From JAFLTL01 sp964389525 (lineage in GTDB: Bacteria; Bacteroidota; Bacteroidia; Bacteroidales; Muribaculaceae), in assembly GCA_964389525.1 (NCBI GenBank), contig CAYMEX010000001.1, positions 273,795 to 337,794 on the forward strand: a stretch of 64,000 bases of DNA, in the 5' to 3' direction. The translations under genes were made by a program, and so were the position numbers. A model generated the notes under the pieces. The model had not been told where the DNA came from, made no database searches, and saw only the letters and a program-made list of their open reading frames with translations. How positions within the stretch are numbered: the stretch's first letter is position 1; each line of letters begins with the position of its first letter. Below, piece after piece: positions 1 to 7,944 of this stretch.

Positions 1-1051
1 GGCGTGCCGAATGGCGGTCGATGATAGCGTTGGCCTCCTCGGTGATGCGTCGGTCGAGCTCCTTGCGGTCGCGGTTGTACTGGTCGATTGCCTTGGCGCG
101 AAGCATGGCCTCGCCGAAGTCGCGCGAGACGAGGAGATCGACAGCCTCTATGCCGCGCTGCATGCGGCCTGACGCGTTGATGCGCGGTCCGATCTTGAAG
201 ATGACGTCGGAAATCGTGATCTCACGCGATGATGGTATCTGAGCCATGCGCATAATGGCTCTCAGACCTGTGTTGGGGTTGGTGTTGAGCCGCCGCAGCC
301 CGTGGTAGGTCATAATGCGGTTCTCATCGACGATGGGGACAATGTCGGCCGCAATGGAGACGGCGACAAGGTCAAGCATGCCTTCAAGGTCGCGCTCGTC
401 GATGCCGTTGCTTCGCGAGAACGCCTGCATGAACTTGAAGCCTACGCCGCAGCCCGAGAGGTGAGAGCAGGGGTAGGTGCTTCCGTCGAGCTTGGGATTT
501 AGTATTGCGGCGGCATCTGGCAACTCGGAGTCGGAGACGTGGTGGTCGCAGATGATGAACTCTATGCCGAGCGAGCGGGCATATGCCACTTCGTCGATCG
601 CCTTAATGCCGCAATCGAGAATGATGACGAGTCCGACATTCATGCTCTTGAACTCGTCGATTGCACGGCGCGTTATACCGTAGCCGTGATCCTCGCGAGT
701 GGGAATGCTGTACTCGATGTTGGAGTAGAATCCACGGAGGTACTTGTAGACGAGAGCCACCGCCGTGGTGCCGTCGACATCATAGTCTCCGTAGACCATG
801 ATTTTTTCTTTTTTCCCCATGGCATGATTAAGCCTCGCAACAGCTTTATCCATGCCGGGCATAAGGAACGGGTCGTGCAGATCGGCAAGGGTGGGCCTGA
901 AGAATTTATCGGCTTCTTCCTCTGTCGAAATGCCCCGTTGGGCGAGAAGCTGCGCAATTACAGGCGCTTCAGGCCATTTGAGAGCCAGTTTATGCAGGAC
1001 TTGCGGGTCTATGGAGCCAGGGGGAGTAAAGTTCCATTTGTTATCAGTCAT
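1..1051 (-). CDS. recJ: Single-stranded-DNA-specific exonuclease RecJ, 3' part cut off by window edge
   Basis: RecJ degrades single-stranded DNA 5' to 3' in recombination and mismatch repair. The visible part is the N-terminal 350 residues, translated by hand from the complement, starting at the ATG at 1051. The DHH phosphoesterase signatures are present: DYDVDG at about residues 89-94 and CDHH at about 168-171, followed by a conserved region ending near FKIGPRINASGRM. Bacterial RecJ is usually about 570 residues, so roughly 220 residues including the DHHA1 and OB parts lie outside the window. It is transcribed away from porZ with a 310-base upstream gap. The family call is secure; only the C-terminus is unseen. 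Confidence 0.93.
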   Translation of the reverse strand, partial: MTDNKWNFTPPGSIDPQVLHKLALKWPEAPVIAQLLAQRGISTEEEADKFFRPTLADLHDPFLMPGMDKAVARLNHAMGKKEKIMVYGDYDVDGTTAVALVYKYLRGFYSNIEYSIPTREDHGYGITRRAIDEFKSMNVGLVIILDCGIKAIDEVAYARSLGIEFIICDHHVSDSELPDAAAILNPKLDGSTYPCSHLSGCGVGFKFMQAFSRSNGIDERDLEGMLDLVAVSIAADIVPIVDENRIMTYHGLRRLNTNPNTGLRAIMRMAQIPSSREITISDVIFKIGPRINASGRMQRGIEAVDLLVSRDFGEAMLRAKAIDQYNRDRKELDRRITEEANAIIDRHSAR

Positions 1052-1230
1052 TTATGTTATTTTTTTATTTTCCGGCGAAGACCGGCATACCGCATATCGC
1101 GGGGAAAACCGGTGTGGCTACAGCTGTCAAGTCATTGGAAATTAGCCAGCAATTGATCGGAGAGCAGAGGGCCGGCAATATTGGAGAGAATGGCGCAAAA
1201 AGTGTCGCGCAAGACTACGGGTAGCCAATA

Positions 1231-1238
1231 CAAAGTTA
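1231..1238 (-). promoter_or_regulatory. Candidate -7 box of the recJ promoter
   Basis: The minus strand reads TAACTTTG, an exact match to the Bacteroidetes -7 consensus TAnnTTTG. No TTTG lies 19-21 bases upstream, so only half the promoter is recognisable. It would give a leader of about 175 bases to recJ. The rest of the gap 1052-1361 shows nothing I can name. Confidence 0.3.
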
Positions 1239-1361
1239 AGAACCATCAGCAAAACATGTGGCCATTTAACCTAAATTAACGGCGGATCGTGACGTAAATT
1301 TGCCAGAAAAAAAAGAGCAGATTGAAAAGACTGAAAATAGCCGGTGCGGCTGCCGACGGGA

Positions 1362-3518
1362 TCAGCGGATGATTACGATCTTGCCGACGGGACGCCCTGA
1401 GGATGTCGGGGACGATGCGAGGACGTGGTAGACGCCTGATGGGAGCGGCCGGGCGGCGGTGCGGGGATTCCAGCGTATGCGTCCTCCTTCGCTTTTCAGG
1501 CGTGCGACAAGCGAGCCGCCGCTGTCGAGGATGAGTATGACGGAACGGTCGACGAGCCCGTCGATGATGACGTCGCCGTGGTAGTCGGGCCTGACGGGGT
1601 TGGGGTAGATGGTGACGCGGGAATAATCGTGCGTGCCGGGACGGACGTCGGACTGATACTCGAGAAGGCCGTAGCGTGTGCCGAAAAAGACTGTGCCGTC
1701 GTCGCGGCATGCGACAGCACGAACCTCGTCGGATGGCAGCGGGGAGTTGCCGGACGTGTGGTTGAGGAGAATGCCGGTGCCGTCGGGTGAGACGAGGAAC
1801 GCGCCTGATGCCTGTGTGGCGATCCACTTGTTGCCCAACGGGTCTATGGCGATGCCGTATATGTATTCGCCGGAAAGAAGATAATCGGCCAGTGATGTGC
1901 CGTCGTCGCGGCGGACAACGGGGCGGGTCACGGTGATCGTTCCGTCGGCGGCTTCCCAGGGGCGCGGTGCGACGAGAACGCCGATGTCGGTGCCTATCCA
2001 GAGTGATCGGTCGGCCGAATCCTCGGTGATGGAGCAGACTCGGGTGACGGGGAGGACGGCTTGATCGGCGGTTGCAAATGTGCGTGCCCAATGCCCGGTA
2101 TCATCGGCGAGCGAGGATGTGCCGGCCGTGTCGTAGATGTAGATGTCGGCCGAGCCCATCGAGTAGATGTAGCGTCCGTCGCCGGAAACCACGGCAGTGC
2201 AGTCGCGGCCTGACACGATTCCTGCCGTGAATGAAACGGGTTCCCAATCGTCGCGCGTGGCGGCGGCAATGTCGGCGCGTGACTCCTGCGGCAGGAAGAA
2301 GATCATGGGGGTGTCGTCGGGCGCTTCGGAATAGGCCCACATGCCTCCGCGCGGATCGAAGGCGAGATCCATGACGCGGACTCCCCAGTTGTCGAGGAAG
2401 GGTGAGTCGCCGGTGTAGAAGTGCCGGATCTCGTCGCGGCTGTTCATGGCATACATGCCTTCGGAGAGCGATCCGACATAATGCAGCGAGGGATCGGCGG
2501 GATCTTCGCGGATGAATGTGAGGTCGAGCAGCCGACCGTCGGGATTGTCCTGCTTCTCAAAATAATGGGTGAGTCCGGCGGGCGTGAGATCGCAAAACTC
2601 GCCGTCGGGGGAGAGGCGGCACAACCGGGCGATGTTGCCGGTTGATCGGTTGACGTGAACGTTGGAGTTGCCGCGGGTGGCGATGTAGAGCGTGCCTGAG
2701 GGCTCGACACGAAGCATGTTGACGTCGGCCACGCTCATTTCACCGGGGCGAATAGGCCCTTCCACGACTACAGGCGACGTTGAGGAGAGGTCGTAGCAGA
2801 AGATCCCGCCGGCATTCCCGATCCACACCTCGGAAGATCCGCGCATGGCCGAATGGCAATCGGCGTGGATGGAGGATGGGATGGTGACGGTGCCGGATGC
2901 CGGCGGCTGAGGCCGGAACGCCGGCAGCTCGATCCAGCTGTCGGATTTCTCAAACGGTAGGCTGTCGGCGAGACGATAATAGCGGCCGCCCGTGGAGATG
3001 ACGGGCGCGGAATCGTGAAAGAGAACTGATGTGACAGGCTGCGGGAAACGGACATGTGCCTTAACCGTGGCACTCTGAAGGTCGAACAGCACGACGCCGA
3101 AGCCTGTTGCGACATACATGAGCGACCCGGAAGGGTGAAAGGCGACCGAGTGGATATCGTGCGGAGCGAGCCGCGACGTCATAATGTCGGGGAGGTTGAC
3201 AACATCGGAATTGTCGCGGACTATGTCGATGTTGCCGCTGCGGTAGGCTACGGCTACAATGCCGGAATGCGGCGACGGGTAGATGCCGGTGACGTCGATG
3301 TCGTTAAGGCAGTCGCGCGGCGACAGAGCCAGTGTCTCGCGATGTTTTCTGTCGTAGGCGTAGAGTGCGCCAAGCGATGTGAAATAAACCCGGCCAGTGG
3401 TCTCGGCGATGTTGTCGACGCCTGAGAATGGAAGATGATGTACCCAGCTATCGGCCCGCCCCGTGAATGACAGGAGTAAGATCAGAGAGAAGATTATCGG
3501 CCTGTGGAGACGGGGCAT
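1362..3518 (-). CDS. porZ: PorZ-like two-propeller protein with type IX secretion C-terminal domain
   Basis: This 718-residue protein starts with a signal peptide (residues 1-22) and then has repeated beta-propeller blades containing motifs such as LWIGTDIGV and VFFGTRYGL, as in two-component-regulator propeller proteins. The last 80 residues (YPNPV, then PSGVYHV and VGKIVII) form a type IX secretion C-terminal domain. PorZ of Porphyromonas gingivalis (about 776 residues) has the same order and helps attach anionic LPS to secreted cargo at the cell surface. The gene lies 9 bases after the S41 peptidase gene and is probably cotranscribed with it. The alternative is another T9SS-sorted propeller protein, but the length and domain order favour PorZ. 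Confidence 0.75.
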   Translation of the reverse strand: MPRLHRPIIFSLILLLSFTGRADSWVHHLPFSGVDNIAETTGRVYFTSLGALYAYDRKHRETLALSPRDCLNDIDVTGIYPSPHSGIVAVAYRSGNIDIVRDNSDVVNLPDIMTSRLAPHDIHSVAFHPSGSLMYVATGFGVVLFDLQSATVKAHVRFPQPVTSVLFHDSAPVISTGGRYYRLADSLPFEKSDSWIELPAFRPQPPASGTVTIPSSIHADCHSAMRGSSEVWIGNAGGIFCYDLSSTSPVVVEGPIRPGEMSVADVNMLRVEPSGTLYIATRGNSNVHVNRSTGNIARLCRLSPDGEFCDLTPAGLTHYFEKQDNPDGRLLDLTFIREDPADPSLHYVGSLSEGMYAMNSRDEIRHFYTGDSPFLDNWGVRVMDLAFDPRGGMWAYSEAPDDTPMIFFLPQESRADIAAATRDDWEPVSFTAGIVSGRDCTAVVSGDGRYIYSMGSADIYIYDTAGTSSLADDTGHWARTFATADQAVLPVTRVCSITEDSADRSLWIGTDIGVLVAPRPWEAADGTITVTRPVVRRDDGTSLADYLLSGEYIYGIAIDPLGNKWIATQASGAFLVSPDGTGILLNHTSGNSPLPSDEVRAVACRDDGTVFFGTRYGLLEYQSDVRPGTHDYSRVTIYPNPVRPDYHGDVIIDGLVDRSVILILDSGGSLVARLKSEGGRIRWNPRTAARPLPSGVYHVLASSPTSSGRPVGKIVIIR

Positions 3519-3527
3519 TGGCGTCGA

Positions 3528-5291
3528 TCAGTCGAGGGGCGGCGTGAGGATCGCCTTATAGCGTGCGGGGTCGGAGAGTATCTTCACGGCCTCGTCGACA
3601 TCGCGGTCGTAGCGGAGTCCCTGCTTTATGCGTCCGGCCTCTTCGTAGTATCGCTGCACGATCTCGCGTGCAATCCAAGGCTCGATCTCCTCGCGGTGAA
3701 TGTCGAGGTCGCGGTTCAGATCGTGCTTCAGCTGCGAACGCAGGGTGTCGAGCGTGGCTTTCAGTTCGTCGGTGTCGTATCCCTCGACTCCGGCGGCTTT
3801 CTCAAGCTCGTCGACGATCATCTCGCAGACGCGGTCGTATTTGAATTTATCGGGGTCGATGGATGCCTTGAACTCCTCGTAGATGGTGTCGGTGACAACC
3901 CACTTGTCGGGCGGCAGTATGGAGGGATGCTCATGGCAGTATCTGTTGGCATAGTCGAACGCCCAGCTGCCCTGAACGACGTTGTAGACGAGGCGCGACA
4001 TCTCGGGCTGCTCGACCTTGACATCGGGGGTGATGCCTCCTCCGTCGCGGACAACACGTCCTTTGGCGGTATGGAAAACGTTGGTGAGCGAGTCGGGTAC
4101 ACGGCTTACGGATCCGTCGGGGTTGCGGTGTGAGTAGTCGACGGCCTGAACGCAACGTCCGCTTGGCGTGTAGTAGCGTGCGATGGTGACTTTAAGCAGT
4201 CCGTTGTAGGGGAGGGGACGTGAGGACTGCACGAGTCCTTTGCCGAAAGAACGGTCGCCGACAATGACGGCACGGTCAAGATCTTGCAGCGCGCCTGACA
4301 GAATCTCGGATGATGAGGCGGTTGCCCCGTCGATGAGGACAACGAGTGGAATCTCGGTGTCGACAGGTCGGTCGGTGGTCTTGTAGGTCTTCTCGTTGAC
4401 GAGTCCGCGTCCGCGCGTCTTGACAACTTCTGTGCCTTTAGGAAGGAAAAGTCCGGCGATCTTCACGGCTCCTTCGAGTATGCCTCCTCCGTTACCTCGC
4501 AGATCGAGGATGAGGTCTTTAGCTCCCTGCTTCTTGAGATCGATGAGTGCGTCGCGCACGGCTGGCGCGCTTTTCTCGTTGAATGTCTCCAGGAAAATAT
4601 AGCCTGTTGTGCCGTTTTCGAGCAGACCGTAGTACGGCACCGGGTTCAGGTCGATCTTCTCGCGTACAATATCGAATGTTAGGATCGAATCGGTGGTGTA
4701 GGGGCGCCTGACAGTGACGCTGACGGTCGTTCCCGGCTGCCCTTTGAGTTTATTGCTGATTTTGTCGGACTCCCAAGAGGCAACGGAATCGCCGTCGATG
4801 GTGATGAAAACGTCACCGGGTCGAAGTCCGGCACGCTCGGATGGCGTGCCTTTGCGTGGCAACGAAACCGAGACGGGCTTTGTGCGCGTGATGTAGCTGC
4901 CTATGCCTCCGTACTCGCCGGTTGAAATGACTGTAAATTCCTCCTGATCATCTTCGGGGAAATATTCGGTATACGGGTCGATGTCGGCGAGCATCGAATA
5001 TATCGCTGTGTTTATGGACTTCGTGGCGTCGATCGTGTCGACGTAGGAAGTCTGTAGCGCTTTATAGAGAGCGTTGAAAATGTCGAGATTGCGTGCAATC
5101 TCGTTTTTAGGGCTGCGTGTGACGGCTGTTGCCGACATCGCAATTGCCAAAACGGTTATGAAGGTGTGTATTCTACGCACTTGAGGATGTTTGGTTTTAG
5201 GGTGTTCAAGAAACTGTTTAAAATACATGTCACAGTGCTTTCTGAGTGCCCGGCCAGCGTCTCGGATATCCACTCTTAAAATCTGTATCAT
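3528..5291 (-). CDS. S41 family C-terminal processing peptidase with PDZ domain
   Basis: This is a CtpA/Prc-type serine protease anchored to or exported across the inner membrane. A hydrophobic segment lies near residues 43-60, a PDZ domain near 100-190 (GLRPGDVFITIDG), and the S41 core follows. The Ser-Lys dyad is visible: Ser in GATASSSEIL (about residue 327) and Lys in SFGKGLVQ (about 351). The 587-residue length is somewhat above simple Ctp proteases because of a charged C-terminal extension of about 170 residues. The first ATG at 5291 is used, but ATG at 5228 (MYFKQF) would remove a poorly conserved lead and is also plausible. The gene is first in an operon with porZ. Confidence 0.9.
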   Translation of the reverse strand: MIQILRVDIRDAGRALRKHCDMYFKQFLEHPKTKHPQVRRIHTFITVLAIAMSATAVTRSPKNEIARNLDIFNALYKALQTSYVDTIDATKSINTAIYSMLADIDPYTEYFPEDDQEEFTVISTGEYGGIGSYITRTKPVSVSLPRKGTPSERAGLRPGDVFITIDGDSVASWESDKISNKLKGQPGTTVSVTVRRPYTTDSILTFDIVREKIDLNPVPYYGLLENGTTGYIFLETFNEKSAPAVRDALIDLKKQGAKDLILDLRGNGGGILEGAVKIAGLFLPKGTEVVKTRGRGLVNEKTYKTTDRPVDTEIPLVVLIDGATASSSEILSGALQDLDRAVIVGDRSFGKGLVQSSRPLPYNGLLKVTIARYYTPSGRCVQAVDYSHRNPDGSVSRVPDSLTNVFHTAKGRVVRDGGGITPDVKVEQPEMSRLVYNVVQGSWAFDYANRYCHEHPSILPPDKWVVTDTIYEEFKASIDPDKFKYDRVCEMIVDELEKAAGVEGYDTDELKATLDTLRSQLKHDLNRDLDIHREEIEPWIAREIVQRYYEEAGRIKQGLRYDRDVDEAVKILSDPARYKAILTPPLD

Positions 5292-5316
5292 ATAAATTTA
5301 AACAATTTCTCAAAGA

Positions 5317-5324
5317 CAAAGTTA
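5317..5324 (-). promoter_or_regulatory. Candidate -7 box for the S41 peptidase-porZ operon
   Basis: The minus strand reads TAACTTTG, an exact TAnnTTTG match, about 20 bases before the ATG at 5291 and 90 before the alternative ATG at 5228. No TTTG is found at the expected -33 distance. It lies back to back with the boxes of the divergent kinase gene. Confidence 0.4.
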
Positions 5325-5370
5325 ATTAAAAGGGGGATATTACTATAACATCGAAGGGTGGTAGTTTTCT

Positions 5371-5388
5371 TAAATTTGTGTAAATTTG
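5371..5388 (+). promoter_or_regulatory. Tandem -7 boxes before the diacylglycerol kinase gene
   Basis: TAAATTTG occurs twice, at 5371-5378 and 5381-5388, as a near-perfect 10-base direct repeat; each copy fits TAnnTTTG. Transcription from either would begin at about 5383-5394, which excludes the upstream in-frame start at 5358 and supports the ATG at 5394. No clear TTTG -33 box is present for either copy. Confidence 0.5.
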
Positions 5389-5393
5389 TAACA

Positions 5394-6398
5394 ATGAAGG
5401 TAGCAAAGGACGTGAAACAGCGTATCGCCATTGTGGTGAACCCGGTGTCGGGCACATCGTCGAAAGAGGCGTCGGCCAATGAGGCCGCCATGCGTCTCGA
5501 ATCGCTCGGGCATGAGGTTGAGGTGCTTTATACCGGCGGTCCGGGTGATGCCACGCGTCTTGCCCGTGAGGCGATTGCCCGCGGTGCCGGCCTTGTGATC
5601 GCCGTCGGTGGTGACGGTACTGTCAATGAAACTGCAAAGGCGTTGTGTGACAGTGATGTATCACTTGGCATCATACCTATGGGAAGCGGCAACGGTCTTG
5701 CCAGACATCTCGGCATACCTGTGGATTTTGAGGGCGCGCTTGACGTTATCACAGAGGGTAATGTGAAGGCGATAGACTACTGCACAATGAACGGGGAGGA
5801 TTTTTTCTGTACGTTCGGTGTGGGGTTTGACGCAGCAGTGACGCACACGTTCGCAAAACAGTCGGGTCGCGGTCTTGTGACTTATCTGAAGAGCGCCCTG
5901 ATGGAGTTCCTGAAATTCAATCCGGCGGAGTACACGATAAATGCCGGAGGCAAGGTGCTGACGGAGAAAGCTTTTCTTGTGGCTGTGTGCAACACTTCGC
6001 AATATGGCAACAATGCATATATCGCTCCCGATGCAAGTATCGACGACGGATATGTGGATGTGACGATCGTGCATGCCGGCAACCATATAGCACAGGCTCT
6101 TGTGGGTGTCGACCTGTTTACCGGGCTCATAAACAAGAACATACTTATAGAGACGATGCGTGTGCCGTCGGTGAGTATCAGATGCAATGCCACTGGAAGC
6201 ATGGCTGCGCATATCGACGGCGAGCCGAGGCAGCTTGAGGATCGTGCGGAGATCGTTTGCCGCCACAACGGGCTGCGGGTCGTGGCTCCGATCCAGTCGG
6301 AGTCGTTTACGCCTATCATCACTCCAATGTCGAACATCGTGAGGGAGACGCGCATAGCGCTGAAGAATCTGTTTCATCCGTGGGCAATACGCAGATAG
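5394..6398 (+). CDS. Diacylglycerol/lipid kinase family protein (DagK/YegS type)
   Basis: This 334-residue protein has the diacylglycerol kinase catalytic fold. It opens with RIAIVVNPVSGTSSK, followed by the nucleotide-binding GGDGTVNE and MGSGNGLARHLGI motifs. The family phosphorylates diacylglycerol, sphingosine or related lipids with ATP at the inner membrane; Bacteroidales make sphingolipids, so a sphingosine or ceramide substrate is possible but cannot be read from sequence. The start at 5394 is chosen because the promoter boxes lie immediately upstream. It is a single gene followed by a long hairpin-rich gap. Confidence 0.85.
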   Translation: MKVAKDVKQRIAIVVNPVSGTSSKEASANEAAMRLESLGHEVEVLYTGGPGDATRLAREAIARGAGLVIAVGGDGTVNETAKALCDSDVSLGIIPMGSGNGLARHLGIPVDFEGALDVITEGNVKAIDYCTMNGEDFFCTFGVGFDAAVTHTFAKQSGRGLVTYLKSALMEFLKFNPAEYTINAGGKVLTEKAFLVAVCNTSQYGNNAYIAPDASIDDGYVDVTIVHAGNHIAQALVGVDLFTGLINKNILIETMRVPSVSIRCNATGSMAAHIDGEPRQLEDRAEIVCRHNGLRVVAPIQSESFTPIITPMSNIVRETRIALKNLFHPWAIRR

Positions 6399-6408
6399 CG
6401 TGTCCAGT

Positions 6409-6467
6409 AATCCGGGCTCGCAAGCGAACCCGGTTAACGAAATGTCATACCTCCGGTATGAGATAAC
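6409..6467. repeat. Repeat family A, copy 1 (double-hairpin, about 58 bases)
   Basis: This is the first of three near-identical copies in this gap. It contains two hairpins: CCGGGcTCGC with GCGAaCCCGG, then CATACC-TCC-GGTATG, separated by GTTAACGAAATG. The three copies differ at only a few positions. Spacing is irregular, so this is not a CRISPR array. Confidence 0.85.
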
Positions 6468-6510
6468 CGAGAGGTGATTGACGTAAGTGCGTCCGGGGTC
6501 TGCGGGTGGA

Positions 6511-6535
6511 GTTCAGCCCCTCCGGGGCTGAGCGG
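6511..6535. repeat. Triloop hairpin with CAGCCCC / GGGGCTG arms
   Basis: The arms CAGCCCC and GGGGCTG enclose the loop TCC within a GTTCAG...CTGAG frame. The same frame recurs near 6691-6712 with different arms (CAGTCTC and GAGACTG, loop TGC). Confidence 0.6.
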
Positions 6536-6550
6536 GTAAGAGGATGCTGT

Positions 6551-6609
6551 AATCCGGGCTCGCAAGCGAACCCGGTTAACGAAATGTCATACCTCCGGTA
6601 TGAGATAAT
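6551..6609. repeat. Repeat family A, copy 2
   Basis: This is a copy of the double-hairpin unit at 6409-6467, essentially identical from AATCCGGG to GAGATAA. It is followed by a GC-rich stretch and then a family B repeat. Confidence 0.85.
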
Positions 6610-6640
6610 CGCCTCTCTGCGGGGGCTCGGGTTGAGGATG

Positions 6641-6673
6641 GATAGCTATTGTAGCTAAGATAGCTGCTTTAGG
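6641..6673. repeat. Repeat family B: TAGCT every 9 bases
   Basis: TAGCT is repeated three times at a 9-base period, with four variable bases between units, and ends in TTTAGG. Related stretches occur at 21025, 21113, 53830 and 56063. Confidence 0.75.
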
Positions 6674-6688
6674 ACGGACGGGAGATGG

Positions 6689-6802
6689 TGGTTCAGTCTC
6701 TGCGAGACTGAGGGGTGTTATGGCTGTTGACCCCACCCTGTTCGCTTTGCTCACAGGATGGGGCTAAACTCCGGCTACGCCGGGTTTTGCATCTTCGATG
6801 CA
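6689..6802. repeat. Cluster of four small hairpins with different arms
   Basis: In order these are CAGTCTC-TGC-GAGACTG, CCCCAcCCTG paired with CAGGaTGGGG, CCGGC-TAC-GCCGG, and TGCATC-TTC-GATGCA. Three of the four have a three-base loop of the form TNC. No open reading frame here looks real. Confidence 0.6.
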
Positions 6803-6846
6803 CAGGTTGGTGGACGGACGGTGTGTCCCGGGGTCTGCGGGTGGAG

Positions 6847-6905
6847 ATCCGGGCTCGCAAGCGAACCCGGTTAACGAAATGCCATACCTCCGGTATGAGA
6901 TAACC
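6847..6905. repeat. Repeat family A, copy 3
   Basis: This is the third copy of the double-hairpin unit, with GCCATACC in place of GTCATACC. It is preceded by a GGGGTCTGCGGGTGGAG stretch that also occurs near 6491, so the duplicated unit may be longer than 58 bases. Confidence 0.85.
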
Positions 6906-6923
6906 GGCATGATGAGAGGCGGT

Positions 6924-6949
6924 GGACGCACGAGCCGTGCGTCCCTACT
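6924..6949. repeat. Repeat family C hairpin, copy 1
   Basis: Perfect 9-base arms GGACGCACG and CGTGCGTCC surround the loop AGC, followed by CTACT. Other copies lie at 21078, 26522 and 31679, all between genes. Confidence 0.9.
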
Positions 6950-7033
6950 ATCAGAGGGGAGTTGCCCCTGAAATAATATGGTGAGACTGTGTCAAAATGG
7001 TTTCTTGCAGGGTGAACAGTATTTCCGATTTGT

Positions 7034-7057
7034 GGGCGTACTGTCGCACGCCCCTAC
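7034..7057. repeat. Repeat family D hairpin, copy 1
   Basis: The arms GGGCGT and ACGCCC enclose ACTGTCGC, followed by CCTAC. The same 24 bases occur at 20396, 31723 and 45009. TGTGTCAA lies 39 bases upstream (6988-6995), as it also does shortly before two other copies. Confidence 0.9.
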
Positions 7058-7150
7058 GACGCTTTGGATTGACCGTCTCCGTATGACATGATGTTGAATT
7101 GTGGGCGGACGGGCGTGTGTCCATACTATTGAAATGATAATCGGGATTGA

Positions 7151-7918
7151 ATGACGATGGATGAGAAGGCTTTGAAGGATCTGCTTGATCAGGAGGCGGA
7201 ACGTATAAATTCGCCGAGTTTCATAGGTGAGGATCCGGTGCAGTTTCCGCGCCGGTTTGAACGACAGGAGGATATCGAGGCTGCGTCGCTGCTGTCGGCG
7301 ACAATAGCCTGGGGAAACAGGAAAATGATATGCCGCGACTGCGACCGCCTGATGGGGCTTATGGCTGATGATCCGCATGCGTTCATCATGGAGGGGGCGT
7401 GGGATGCGATTCCTGACGAGATGAACATACACCGAACTTTTTTCGGACGTAATCTGAAGTATTATCTGCGCGGTCTGCAACTGGTGTTCAAACGCTACGG
7501 GACGGTCGAAGGGCTTGCCGCAGCCAGCGGAGCAAGTGACAGCCGCCTGCCGGCATGGACCTTCGTGAAGATGCTGGGCGATGTGCTTGCCGAAGCCAAT
7601 GATGGAGAGCGCGACAGCCGATGTCTGCCGGTGAACGTGGAGTCAACGGCACTGAAGCGTGTGAATATGGCTCTGCGGTGGCTCGTGAGAAATGACGGTA
7701 TCGTGGATATGGGGGTGTGGACGGCCATAAAGCCGTCGCAACTGTTTATCCCGATGGATGTGCATGTGTCGGATGTGTCGCGCCAATTGGGACTGCTTGA
7801 GCGAAAATCGACAGACAGAAAGGCTGTGGAGGAGCTTACGGGACGGCTGAGGATGTATCGGCCGGAAGATCCGTGCGTATATGATTACGCGCTGTTCGGT
7901 ATAGGAATGGGGCTGTAA
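7151..7918 (+). CDS. TIGR02757/DUF2400 family protein
   Basis: This is a 255-residue soluble protein of the DUF2400 (TIGR02757) family, which is common in Bacteroidetes and has no assigned biochemical role. Family features seen are the N-terminal FIGEDPVQFPRRF, then AATIAWGNRK-like SATIAWGNRKMI, the central VNVESTALKRVNMALRWLVR, and IPMDVHVSDVSRQLGL, an HhH-like region resembling DNA glycosylase folds. ATG at 7151 or 7157 could start translation. It stands alone between the hairpin-rich gap and the convergent queG gene. The family call is confident; function is not claimed. Confidence 0.85.
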   Translation: MTMDEKALKDLLDQEAERINSPSFIGEDPVQFPRRFERQEDIEAASLLSATIAWGNRKMICRDCDRLMGLMADDPHAFIMEGAWDAIPDEMNIHRTFFGRNLKYYLRGLQLVFKRYGTVEGLAAASGASDSRLPAWTFVKMLGDVLAEANDGERDSRCLPVNVESTALKRVNMALRWLVRNDGIVDMGVWTAIKPSQLFIPMDVHVSDVSRQLGLLERKSTDRKAVEELTGRLRMYRPEDPCVYDYALFGIGMGL

Positions 7919-7944
7919 CGGGGGAATCGGACCTGTCGGACGGG

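Noticed and set aside
539..1156. 205-residue plus-strand frame across recJ
   Set aside because: It is antisense to well-conserved RecJ motifs on the other strand.
6257..6903. Two open frames ending in the same residues (RARKRTRLTKCHTSGMR)
   Set aside because: The shared tail is simply translation of two copies of repeat family A; neither frame has start context or a domain.
6409..6905. CRISPR array
   Set aside because: The three copies are spaced irregularly (84 and 237 bases between them), and no cas gene is near.
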